DNA of 5,740 nucleotides, from positions 1 to 5,740 of the forward strand of contig CANQMY010000078.1 in NCBI GenBank assembly GCA_947625075.1, given 5' to 3'. Made by a program: the position numbers and the translations under genes. The notes below the pieces were generated by a model. That model did no database searches and was not told where the DNA came from. It saw only the letters and a program-made list of their open reading frames with translations. The stretch is from an uncultured Clostridia bacterium (GTDB taxonomy: Bacteria; Bacillota; Clostridia; TANB77; CAG-508). Shown here in pieces: positions 1-5,547 of the stretch (position 1 is its first letter; each line of letters begins with the position of its first letter).

Positions 1-1325
1 ATAAACTTTATTTGTAAGACATCTTTTTCTAAAGTATTGTAATTGTATATTTTTGCAGAAAAAGTAAATATAAGTATAAATGAAATTATAATAGGAATTG
101 ATTTTTTTCGTAATTTTACTATCAAATATATAATAAAATATAATGCTAACACAACAAACATTGTTTTAGTAGTTACATACACCTTTGAAAATGGAAGTTT
201 TGCACAAAAATTAGCTATTTTTTGTAAAAGAGACAAACTAATATCTAGTATCATAAATATTGGTTTAATTTTTATTATACATGAAATTATTTCAAGCATT
301 ATAATTAATCCTAATAAACCTGATGCTAATACATTTGAAATAATAAATGTAAATGATATTGTATTGTATTTATAAATCATTATTGGAATAATTAGCACAT
401 TAGCAGATAAAGTAACACACACAACTTTATTTTTAATTACCTTAGAAAAGAATTTATTAAATGTTATTATTCCTATAACTCCGCTATATGACAGTACTAG
501 CCCCATATCAAATATTACATAAGGATTATTTATTATTTGTATTAAAAGTGATGTGCTAATATTGGTATATACATCATTTTGTCTTTTTAATATACTTGAT
601 AAAATAAGTAATATAGACATTACTCCAGCTCTTACCACAGATGGAGTATTTCCAGTTAAATTCATAAAAAATATAATTGCAAAAATAAGCATAAATTGTT
701 GACATCTTTTGTTTTTTAATTTTTTACATATAAAAGATACAATTAAAACTATATAAGAAAAATGTGCTCCCGATATAGCAAGCAAATGTGTAAGATTAGC
801 ATTATTAAAATCTTCTTGTACTTCATCTGATATATTATCTCTTATTCCTAAAAGCAATCCTATTGCTAAAGCTGAATTCTCTTTTTTCAAGTTTTTATTA
901 AATACTTTTTTTACATATTCTTGTACTTTGTTTATTAATGAAATTTTTTTTGCCTTTTTTACCTCTAAAATTCTTTCTACCTTAAAACTTCCATATATTT
1001 TTTTACTTTTTAAATAGGTTGAATAGTCAAAACCTCCACTATTTCTGGCAGTAGATTGTTCATTAAAATTCGCTGTAACTTTTATTTTATCTCCATAAGA
1101 AAAAGTTTCTTCATTTTTTTGAATATAAATTAAAAACTTTTTATTTTCTATTTTTCCTTCATATACATTATAATAATTTTTTTCTTTAGCAGAACTTTCT
1201 ATTTGAACTAAAAAGTCTCCTTCTTTTGCTCCATCATACTCAAAAAAGACTACACCGTTATGGTGTAGCCCTATTATTATAATAATTAAAATTATTGTTA
1301 GGGCACACAAAAATCTAAATTTCAT
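1..1325 (-). CDS. comEC: ComEC/Rec2-family DNA-uptake channel protein (3' end outside window)
   Basis: ComEC forms the inner-membrane channel that carries single-stranded DNA into the cytoplasm during natural transformation. The frame stays open for 441 codons from an ATG at 1325-1323 to the window edge. Visible in order: a hydrophobic N-terminal segment (residues 5-20); a DUF4131-like extracytoplasmic part (about 25-120) with the family-typical GGFDYSTYLKSKKIYGSF (97-114); then the Competence domain with ALAIGLLLGIRDN (152-164), the hallmark THLLAISGAHFSYIV (179-193), SVVRAGVMSILL (229-240) and several later membrane helices. The last codons (EKDVLQIKF) sit where the metallo-beta-lactamase-like domain normally begins, so that domain should lie just beyond base 1. 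A GGAAAGG ribosome site is 4 bases before the ATG. It starts 25 bp after the SH3 gene, so they are probably cotranscribed. Family assignment is by motif from memory, but several independent motifs agree. Confidence 0.9.
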   Translation of the reverse strand, partial: MKFRFLCALTIILIIIIIGLHHNGVVFFEYDGAKEGDFLVQIESSAKEKNYYNVYEGKIENKKFLIYIQKNEETFSYGDKIKVTANFNEQSTARNSGGFDYSTYLKSKKIYGSFKVERILEVKKAKKISLINKVQEYVKKVFNKNLKKENSALAIGLLLGIRDNISDEVQEDFNNANLTHLLAISGAHFSYIVLIVSFICKKLKNKRCQQFMLIFAIIFFMNLTGNTPSVVRAGVMSILLILSSILKRQNDVYTNISTSLLIQIINNPYVIFDMGLVLSYSGVIGIITFNKFFSKVIKNKVVCVTLSANVLIIPIMIYKYNTISFTFIISNVLASGLLGLIIMLEIISCIIKIKPIFMILDISLSLLQKIANFCAKLPFSKVYVTTKTMFVVLALYFIIYLIVKLRKKSIPIIISFILIFTFSAKIYNYNTLEKDVLQIKF

Positions 1326-1350
1326 ATAACCTTTCCGTGCCCCATATTTT

Positions 1351-2175
1351 TTATTGCTTATCTTGTGATAAATATCTTTTCATTATATATCCTTTTCCAT
1401 CACTTACTTCAACTTTATACCAGTCTCCTGATTCACCAGTTACTCTAACTGGTGTATTAAGTCCTATACTTGCAACTACATCTGATTCTGTTGTAGCATC
1501 TTCTCTAATATTAACTGCATCCACATTTACATATAGTGATGTTGGATATGTCATAGTAGTAGTTTGTGGTTTTTCTTCATTTCCTTCAGTAGCTGTATTT
1601 TCATTATTTGCATCTACATTATTTGTAACTTGATTATTTTCTTCTACTACTTCATTTGCTTTATTTTCAGTTTGATTATTTTCTTGATTAGAATCTTTTT
1701 TTAGAGTTCCTTCAATTTTGTTAGCAGCAACCCAACCTGTTGTATTTTCAGTTTGTATAAATTTCCAATTTTCTACTTCTGAAATAATAATTACATCTTG
1801 TCCTTTTTTTAATTCAGAAAGATTAGTTGAATTTAATAGTGGAAGTACGTATACACAAGTTTCATCAGCTAAAATTTTTCCATGTCCTTCTTCAATTGTG
1901 GTTTCTGCTGGTTCTTCTGAATTTAAATCTACGTATTGTTTACTTACAAATCCTGAATAATCCTTATAATTTACTTTATACCATTCTCCTAAGTCTTCTT
2001 CTATATTAAGTACTTCATCTTTATCTATTTTTACAATTATATTTGTTCCAGAAGTACTTGCTCCGTCTCTTAAGTTAAGTCCTTGTGTGTTTACTGTTCC
2101 AATTGAAGCTAATACACTACATGCTAAAGAGCATATTATAATTACTGTAAGAAATATTGTTACAAATTTCTTCAT
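1351..2175 (-). CDS. Secreted protein with three bacterial SH3 domains
   Basis: A 274-residue exported protein. Residues 1-23 are a signal peptide (KK, then a hydrophobic core, with likely cleavage near VLA-S). Cys19 in SLAC is only a poor lipobox, so a lipoprotein is less likely. Three SH3_3-type modules follow. Module 1 (about 24-85) has LNLRDGAS, GEWYKVNY and GFVSKQYV. Module 2 (about 99-156) is divergent, with NWKFIQT and GWVAANKI. Module 3 (about 213-271) has VNIREDAT, GDWYKVEV and GYIMKRYL. A low-complexity Asn/Glu/Gln linker (about 157-210) separates modules 2 and 3. Such domains usually bind peptidoglycan or wall components; no hydrolase domain is fused here, so it may be a wall-binding adaptor. 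The start has a strong GGAGAGG site 6 bases upstream and a good promoter before that. It leads an operon with comEC. The function beyond wall binding is not known. Confidence 0.9.
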   Translation of the reverse strand: MKKFVTIFLTVIIICSLACSVLASIGTVNTQGLNLRDGASTSGTNIIVKIDKDEVLNIEEDLGEWYKVNYKDYSGFVSKQYVDLNSEEPAETTIEEGHGKILADETCVYVLPLLNSTNLSELKKGQDVIIISEVENWKFIQTENTTGWVAANKIEGTLKKDSNQENNQTENKANEVVEENNQVTNNVDANNENTATEGNEEKPQTTTMTYPTSLYVNVDAVNIREDATTESDVVASIGLNTPVRVTGESGDWYKVEVSDGKGYIMKRYLSQDKQ

Positions 2176-2198
2176 ATCGCACCTCTCCTATAACGCAA

Positions 2199-2227
2199 AG
2201 TATATAAGAAAAACCTTAAAAAGTCAA
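2199..2227 (-). promoter_or_regulatory. Sigma-A-type promoter of the SH3-comEC operon
   Basis: On the minus strand, TTGACT (2227-2222) and TATACT (2204-2199) are separated by exactly 17 bases. This near-consensus housekeeping promoter lies 23 bases before the SH3 start codon, leaving a short leader of about 15-20 bases that contains the GGAGAGG ribosome site. It suggests the SH3-comEC operon is expressed independently of the retroelement upstream. Read from sequence only; the start point is not mapped. Confidence 0.75.
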
Positions 2228-2318
2228 TATTTTATGAATAAACTATTACTTTTTTGTTTTTTATTGCAAATTGCACTTACTTTACAAAATTGTATTTACT
2301 TTTTCACTTTTCATATTT

Positions 2319-3461
2319 TTATATATTATTTTTTATTATTTTGAACTTATATTTAATATCATCAAATTCGACAATTTCCTTTGCTTCATTAGGTAGCTTA
2401 TTAACATACTGCTTAATTAAAGTCCTACAATTATAATTTTTTAAGCTTCCTATCTGTGAATTAACTTTTGCAAGTAAATTACTTTTATCTGTGTACGTGA
2501 CCTTTTTTGCCTTTTCACAAACTCTTATAATTACTTGCTTACTAGGTTTTTGATATCCATATGGATATGATACTCTTCCTAAAAATGGTACACCATGATA
2601 TGCAGTATCAATTTTTGTTTTTTTCTTATTCATAGTTTGGTGCGTTTCTCTAAGTTTTTCTGATATTAATGGTATTGATTCAATCAATTTCTTTTTGTCA
2701 TTTGATATCACTACTATATCATCTACATATCTTATATATTTTTCTAGTTTTAAATCATTTATAATATACTTATCAAATTCACTCAAATTTAAATTGCTTC
2801 CCGCTTGAGCAGTTAAATTTCCTATTGCCATTCCATATTCAGAATCTTTCTTCATCTTTCTTCTTTCAGGTACTTTATTTCGTATTTCTTCATTACATTT
2901 ATACTTACAATTTACTGCAGGATTATTTTCAAATATTAATGGTGTTAAATAAAGCAACAAATCTTTGTGTTTTCCTTGATACTTTAGTTCTATCAATCTA
3001 TAAAATTTTTCACTAACTTTCTTTCTATCAATAGACATAAAATATCCAGATAAATCTATTTTTAGATAATAGCATTCTGTTGTTCCATGGTGTGATGTTT
3101 CTATAATATATTTTTTTAATAACTCTAATGCATATTTAGTACCCTTTCCCTTTCTACATGAACAACATCCATCAATTAATTCTTCTTCTAAAATTTTTTC
3201 AATTTCTTTCATATAAAAATGTTGTATTATTCTATCTCCAAACTGTGCAGCATAAATTTCTCTTAATGCTGGTTCCATAATTACATAACAATTTGAAGTT
3301 TGTGGTATATACGTGCGACCATTTAATTTATCAACTAACCTCATCAAATTTTCGCATAAATTATCATTTACAAATTTATATGTTCCTAACTTTCTTTTTT
3401 TATTTTTCAAGCATAATATATATGCTTCATACATTTCTTGAAATGTTATCTTATCTTCCAT
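2319..3461 (-). CDS. DGR reverse transcriptase
   Basis: A 380-residue RNA-dependent DNA polymerase, of ordinary length for a DGR RT with no maturase or endonuclease domain. Seen in order: REIYAAQFGDRIIQH (67-81); the fingers motif SCRKGKGTKYAL (101-112), typical of DGR and related bacterial RTs; YLKIDLSGYFMSID (132-145), with Asp136 as first catalytic aspartate; IGNLTAQ (213-219), the DGR version of the motif that is QGxxxSP in group II intron RTs; YVDD (245-248) with the paired catalytic aspartates; KKTKI (280-284); and FLGRVSYPYGY (293-303). All catalytic residues are present, so the enzyme looks active. The ATG at 3461 has AAGGAAG 6 bases upstream. It is the last gene of the retroelement, just downstream of the TR whose transcript it should copy, and is expected to act with the Avd-like protein at 3776-4237. 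Expected product: adenine-mutagenised cDNA that replaces the VR. Confidence 0.97.
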   Translation of the reverse strand: MEDKITFQEMYEAYILCLKNKKRKLGTYKFVNDNLCENLMRLVDKLNGRTYIPQTSNCYVIMEPALREIYAAQFGDRIIQHFYMKEIEKILEEELIDGCCSCRKGKGTKYALELLKKYIIETSHHGTTECYYLKIDLSGYFMSIDRKKVSEKFYRLIELKYQGKHKDLLLYLTPLIFENNPAVNCKYKCNEEIRNKVPERRKMKKDSEYGMAIGNLTAQAGSNLNLSEFDKYIINDLKLEKYIRYVDDIVVISNDKKKLIESIPLISEKLRETHQTMNKKKTKIDTAYHGVPFLGRVSYPYGYQKPSKQVIIRVCEKAKKVTYTDKSNLLAKVNSQIGSLKNYNCRTLIKQYVNKLPNEAKEIVEFDDIKYKFKIIKNNI

Positions 3462-3475
3462 AAATTTCTTCCTTA

Positions 3476-3507
3476 AAAAATATCTTTCTTAGAAGAAAGA
3501 TATTTTT
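3476..3507 (-). promoter_or_regulatory. Long perfect hairpin between TR and RT start
   Basis: A perfect 15-bp inverted repeat (3476-3490 with 3493-3507) around two bases; with a realistic 4-base loop the stem is 14 bp. The stem is almost all A-T. In the transcript its 3' arm runs into a row of U and ends one base before the RT ribosome site AAGG (3474-3471). It could be a structural part of the TR RNA, a weak intrinsic terminator that separates TR RNA from RT mRNA, or a control on RT translation. The sequence does not decide among these. Confidence 0.7.
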
Positions 3508-3517
3508 CTAATATAAT

Positions 3518-3538
3518 GAAACTCGCACTCAAGCGCAC
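3518..3538 (-). other. IMH*-like 3' end of the TR
   Basis: The sense strand carries GTGCGCTTGAGTGCGA, then GTTTC. The VR end is identical except for one base: G in the TR (plus-strand c at 3522) against C in the VR (plus-strand g at 4362). In characterised DGRs the VR end (IMH) marks where homing starts and its slightly different TR copy (IMH*) is spared, giving direction to transfer. The position and the one-base difference fit that model; the role here is inferred. Confidence 0.65.
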
Positions 3539-3639
3539 AAAGTTGTTGTTATTCACATTGTTGTTGTTCATATAGCCATTGTTGAAGTTCGCGTTATACG
3601 CGTTGTTTGTATTGTTCTGCGACGACGACCAGTACCAGT
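3518..3639 (-). repeat. DGR template repeat (TR)
   Basis: Aligns without gaps to the VR at 4358-4479 (offset 840). Ninety-seven of 122 positions match; 21 of 25 differences are at template adenines (T on the plus strand). Read in the frame of the target gene it would give WYWSSSQNNTNNAY and so on, with 16 Asn codons (12 AAC, 4 AAT). It is non-coding in place: a TAG at 3643-3641 lies immediately upstream in that frame and no start is present. Its transcript is the template for mutagenic cDNA. The last 16 sense bases before the terminal difference (3538-3523) are identical to the VR. It lies between avd and the RT gene, the usual place. Confidence 0.97.
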
Positions 3640-3680
3640 CCTAAAGACACTCCAAACATACTACGTCTTACACATTATCT

Positions 3681-3755
3681 ATTGCCTATCTTTTGATAAT
3701 ACCAAATAAATTGGTGAGGCAACCACTTTCATTATATTAAATAAACTTTATTTAA
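3681..3755 (-). other. Potentially structured spacer between avd and TR
   Basis: The 136-bp gap between the avd stop and the TR contains several inverted repeats. In the sense strand GTTGCCT (3723-3717) can pair with AGGCAAT (3687-3681), with one G-U pair. Inside it ACCAA/TTGGT (3715-3711 with 3705-3701) forms a small hairpin with a 5-base loop and ATC/GAT a second around AAAA, giving a possible three-way junction. Upstream, 3737-3745 and 3747-3755 are a perfect 9-base inverted repeat around one base. DGR RNAs are known to need sequence beside the TR for priming and Avd binding, so this may be part of the functional RNA. The arms are short and AT-rich, so chance pairing is possible. Confidence 0.35.
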
Positions 3756-3775
3756 CTAATAAAAGTTTGCTAATC

Positions 3776-4237
3776 TTACCTAACGGCGGATATAGCTTTT
3801 TGTATGGACATTATCCATTTATTTAATTCTTTATCTATATCTAATTGTTTCCTAATTAGTTCATTTATTTCTCCAGGTGTTATAGCTTTATTTATCATTA
3901 AAAATCTAATATCTGTCCATATCTCGATTTTCATAGCTCTTTTAGCTTGTAATAATATATTATATTGTTTTTCCTTATTTTCTGTTATTAGAGCCTCTAT
4001 TGTCATCTTTTCTACTTCTAAAAGATTTTTATTTAAGTCTTCCTGAATTGAAACTAGTCCTTTTGCTATTCCTCTTCTAGTAATTCTATCATTTATAAAA
4101 ATAGATAAATCATCTATTTTTATATGTATAGGTGCTTGTCTATTTCTTTCATATATATCTTGATTTATCTTTTTAGTTGCCGAGTCTACTTTAGTTTGTG
4201 TCCAATGGTTTTTCCTATTAATATTTTGCTGTTCCAT
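3776..4237 (-). CDS. avd: Avd-like DGR accessory protein
   Basis: A 153-residue basic protein predicted to be mostly helical, placed between target gene and TR exactly where avd lies in the BPP-1 prototype. The C-terminal half best resembles Avd: a helix with Trp107 and Arg111 (IEIWTDIRFLMINKAITPGE, 104-123), then an amphipathic helix ending LNKWIMSI (138-145). Compared from memory with BPP-1 Avd, the TP turn and the terminal W-I pattern correspond. Avd is a pentameric four-helix-bundle protein with a positive surface that binds the RT and TR RNA and is essential for cDNA synthesis. Residues 1-60, rich in Lys and Arg, form an N-terminal extension relative to that 128-residue protein. The start is fixed by an in-frame stop (TGA at 4249-4247). 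The ribosome site is weak (AGAAG just before ATG), suggesting low or coupled translation. Context makes the role likely; the direct sequence match is modest. Confidence 0.82.
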   Translation of the reverse strand: MEQQNINRKNHWTQTKVDSATKKINQDIYERNRQAPIHIKIDDLSIFINDRITRRGIAKGLVSIQEDLNKNLLEVEKMTIEALITENKEKQYNILLQAKRAMKIEIWTDIRFLMINKAITPGEINELIRKQLDIDKELNKWIMSIQKAISAVR

Positions 4238-4267
4238 GTTCTTCTTTCATTTAATTTTATTTATTTT

Positions 4268-4361
4268 GAATCGAAAATTTCTTACGAAATTTTCTTATTC
4301 TTTTATTACGCGTTATTGACATAACGCGTTTCTTATTTCTAATTTCTTACGAAATTAGAAA
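4268..4361 (-). repeat. Three tandem perfect hairpins directly after the VR
   Basis: In sense order: hairpin A, 11-bp stem (4351-4361 with 4336-4346), loop GTAA; hairpin B, 9-bp GC-containing stem (4321-4329 with 4308-4316), loop GTCA; hairpin C, 9-bp stem (4286-4294 with 4273-4281), loop GTAA, extendable by GAAT/ATTC (4268-4271 with 4297-4300) across a small internal loop. All stems are perfect and all loops have 4 bases. A and C share an identical 16-base core (4341-4356 and 4276-4291). Hairpin A overlaps the last base of the VR end and contains the target gene's stop codon. Bacteriophage and bacterial DGRs have a hairpin or cruciform just downstream of the VR that stimulates target recognition, so A is a good candidate. 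None is followed by a U run on the minus strand, so terminators are unlikely. Confidence 0.85.
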
Positions 4362-5347
4362 GTCGCACTCAAGCGCACTAAGATGCGGCCATTCACAGAG
4401 TCGATGTCCATAAAGCCATAGTAGGAGAGCGCGAGATACGCGTAGTATGCATCGTTCTGCGAAGACGACCAGTACCAGTACTTTAAACCAAGACTATCAT
4501 AATTACTTGTATCAATATTAAATTTTGTATATATCATATCTCCAAAAGCTGACCATTCCGCTCTTGATGGAACAAACCAACCTTCATTTACCTTTTGTTT
4601 TAAAGATGCTAGACCCCATAAATCTGTATATGTCCCACTAGTATAAGGTTCTCCATAAGGTGTATGTGATTCATAAGCTGATATCATATAATCTGTATTT
4701 GTTTTTCCTTTTGGTTCATCTTGTCCAAAATTTATATCTGTTTTATAATCTTCTAATTTATCTAATTTTCCATAAGCATTATAATACCAATAATGATAGT
4801 CATCATCTAAATCTTCTAGTGCCATTACATAAAATCTATTTTTTCCACTTGTACCTTTTTGTTCTGAAATTATTGGTAACTCTTTATTGCCAAATTTATC
4901 ACTTTTAATAGCTTCTCCTATTACATAACTTTTTAGTCCTGTTGTAGTTTCATATTTGTAATTACTCCAATCATCACTATTCCATTGTCCTTCCTTTCCT
5001 ACTGCTAAATCTGCGTATACAATTCCTTCTGCTGTTGCAGGATTTCCATCTAAATCAGCATAATATCCTTCATAACTTTTGCTTTCTTCTGCTTTTGGTC
5101 CTTCTTCTACATTTTCTCCACCAATATACTTATCTAGTTCATTTCCAAAAGCTACTACCATATCTTCTTCATTTTTTGCTGCAACTTTATATCTATCTAC
5201 CGCTTCTTGTGTTCTTTGAAATAATCCTTTTTCATTTAATGTTAAATTAAGTGTTACTCCTGCTAGTATTAATAATATTATTATTGTTACTACTAGCGCT
5301 ACCAATGTGATTCCTTTTTGTTTTTCTTCTTTTTTTACTACTTTCAT
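4355..5347 (-). CDS. DGR target protein: prepilin-like N-terminus with C-type-lectin-like variable domain
   Basis: A 330-residue predicted surface protein and the substrate of the retroelement. Residues 2-11 are a charged leader, then G12 and a hydrophobic helix ITLVALVVTIIILLILAGV (13-31): a type III (prepilin) signal, with expected cleavage after G12. Position +5 is Ala rather than the usual Glu, as in many clostridial pilin-like proteins and some minor pseudopilins. Residues 35-75 look like a continued pilin helix. An acidic linker (about 78-92) leads to a Tyr/Asp-rich domain with WGLASLKQKV (234-243), GWFVPSRAEW (247-256 by rough count) and WYWSSSQ (291-297), ending VRLSATF (324-330). This resembles the FGE/C-type-lectin fold used by known DGR targets. 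The VR is residues 291-330. TR-directed changes fall at 299-302, 305, 307, 309-310, 312, 314-317 and 320-322. The ligand is unknown. The start is fixed by an in-frame TAA at 5365-5363. Tip display on a pilus or pseudopilus is inferred. Confidence 0.93.
   Translation of the reverse strand: MKVVKKEEKQKGITLVALVVTIIILLILAGVTLNLTLNEKGLFQRTQEAVDRYKVAAKNEEDMVVAFGNELDKYIGGENVEEGPKAEESKSYEGYYADLDGNPATAEGIVYADLAVGKEGQWNSDDWSNYKYETTTGLKSYVIGEAIKSDKFGNKELPIISEQKGTSGKNRFYVMALEDLDDDYHYWYYNAYGKLDKLEDYKTDINFGQDEPKGKTNTDYMISAYESHTPYGEPYTSGTYTDLWGLASLKQKVNEGWFVPSRAEWSAFGDMIYTKFNIDTSNYDSLGLKYWYWSSSQNDAYYAYLALSYYGFMDIDSVNGRILVRLSATF
4358..4378 (-). other. IMH-like homing-initiation site at the VR 3' end
   Basis: Sense GTGCGCTTGAGTGCGA, then CTTTC, codes for VRLSATF at the end of the target protein. 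It is free of substitutions relative to the TR except at 4362 (C here, G in the TR). It abuts hairpin A. In the DGR model cDNA synthesis or integration is primed at such a GC-rich block, which stays constant while bases upstream vary. Assigned by position and conservation. Confidence 0.65.
4358..4479 (-). repeat. DGR variable repeat (VR)
   Basis: The in-frame 3' end of the target gene, matching the TR at 3518-3639. Substitutions at 21 of the 42 template adenines include all three outcomes: A to T, A to G and A to C. They change 14 of 16 template Asn codons (to D, Y, L, I, S, G and R), one Thr to Ala and one Tyr to Phe. Only four other bases differ: 3539/4379 (T to A), 3585/4425 (T to C), 3623/4463 (silent G to T) and the terminal 3522/4362. 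Constant framework residues include WYWSSSQN, the Ala and Gly positions, Met313, Val318 and VRL. Confidence 0.97.
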
Positions 5348-5384
5348 TTGTTTTTTGGTATATTAGATATACCTTTCTCCTTTC
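5345..5384 (-). promoter_or_regulatory. Target-gene initiation region with a hairpin between ribosome site and ATG
   Basis: The only strong ribosome site, AAAGGAG (5383-5377), ends 29 bases before the ATG (5347), too far for normal use. Between them is a perfect 7-bp hairpin (5367-5373 with 5357-5363, loop of 3). If it forms, the effective distance drops to about 12 bases, as in some phage genes where a hairpin brings the site to the start. In-frame TAA at 5365-5363 rules out an upstream start. The second AAAGG (5376-5372) partly overlaps the stem, so folding could tune translation. Confidence 0.55.
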
Positions 5385-5547
5385 TTTTTTTTAATATTTT
5401 TAATTTTTTTGTTTTATTATAAAAGCTTGTATTTTTCATGTTTTTTCTGTCTTTTACGAATATAAAACAAGAAATTTTCTTGTATATTTTGTATGAATAA
5501 TTCATAAACGTTATGTAGTTTTTATTAATGAAAATAGTATGGCATAA
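5385..5547 (-). other. AT-rich intergenic leader upstream of the target gene
   Basis: No gene is visible here. The minus strand carries a TATAAT (5421-5416), which could be the -10 of the retroelement promoter, but no convincing -35 stands 16-18 bases upstream. Two small inverted repeats are present: 5467-5474 with 5476-5483, whose sense 3' arm runs into TTTTAT and could be a weak terminator for the gene to the right; and TATGAA/TTCATA (5501-5506 with 5492-5497). Promoter and terminator roles are guesses. Confidence 0.35.

Larger units (their letters stand above)
2319..5347 (-). other. Diversity-generating retroelement (target gene, avd, TR, RT)
   Basis: The span holds every defining part of a DGR in the order known from the Bordetella phage BPP-1 prototype: target gene with a 3'-terminal VR, accessory avd, TR, then reverse transcriptase, all on one strand. 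The VR and TR are 122 bp each, 840 bp apart, with differences concentrated at template adenines. The established mechanism is error-prone copying of TR RNA by an RT-Avd complex, followed by target-primed replacement of the VR, leaving the TR intact. No phage structural, integrase or transposase genes appear inside or beside it, so it looks like a chromosomal cellular DGR, though the window is too short to exclude a prophage or mobile-element host. Confidence 0.95.

Noticed and set aside
43..375. Plus-strand open frame of 110 codons
   Set aside because: Antisense to the comEC membrane domain, which has clear family motifs in the opposite strand; low-complexity Ile/Asn composition and no ribosome site.
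1337..2009. Three plus-strand frames of 98, 80 and 60 codons
   Set aside because: They mirror the SH3 protein gene, whose signal peptide, repeats, ribosome site and promoter are all on the minus strand.
2228..2318. Possible terminator after the RT gene
   Set aside because: Only short, imperfect AT-rich inverted repeats (such as TACAA/TTGTA and TTGCA/TGCAA) were found, not enough for a call.
2087..2436. Plus-strand Phe/Leu-rich frames of 85 and 60 codons that look membrane-like
   Set aside because: The composition comes from reading A-rich minus-strand DNA in reverse; they overlap the SH3 gene start, its promoter and the RT 3' end.
2319..3461. RT as a group II intron or retron enzyme
   Set aside because: No maturase or endonuclease domain and no intron RNA ends; IGNLTAQ and the TR/VR pair fit a DGR, and no retron msr-msd layout is seen.
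3518..3640. TR as a broken coding fragment or pseudogene of the target
   Set aside because: Although it reads through in the VR frame, the Asn-rich content, adenine-specific divergence, location beside the RT and absence of the rest of the gene show it is a template repeat.
3804..4324. Plus-strand frames of 80 and 66 codons that look membrane-like
   Set aside because: Antisense to the Avd-like gene and running into the hairpin array; no ribosome site.
4268..4361. Hairpins as a transcription terminator after the target gene
   Set aside because: None is followed by a U run on the minus strand, and the downstream avd, TR and RT appear to need read-through.
4660..5250. Plus-strand Leu/Tyr-rich frames of 82 and 71 codons
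   Set aside because: Shadows of the target gene, whose domains are clear on the minus strand.
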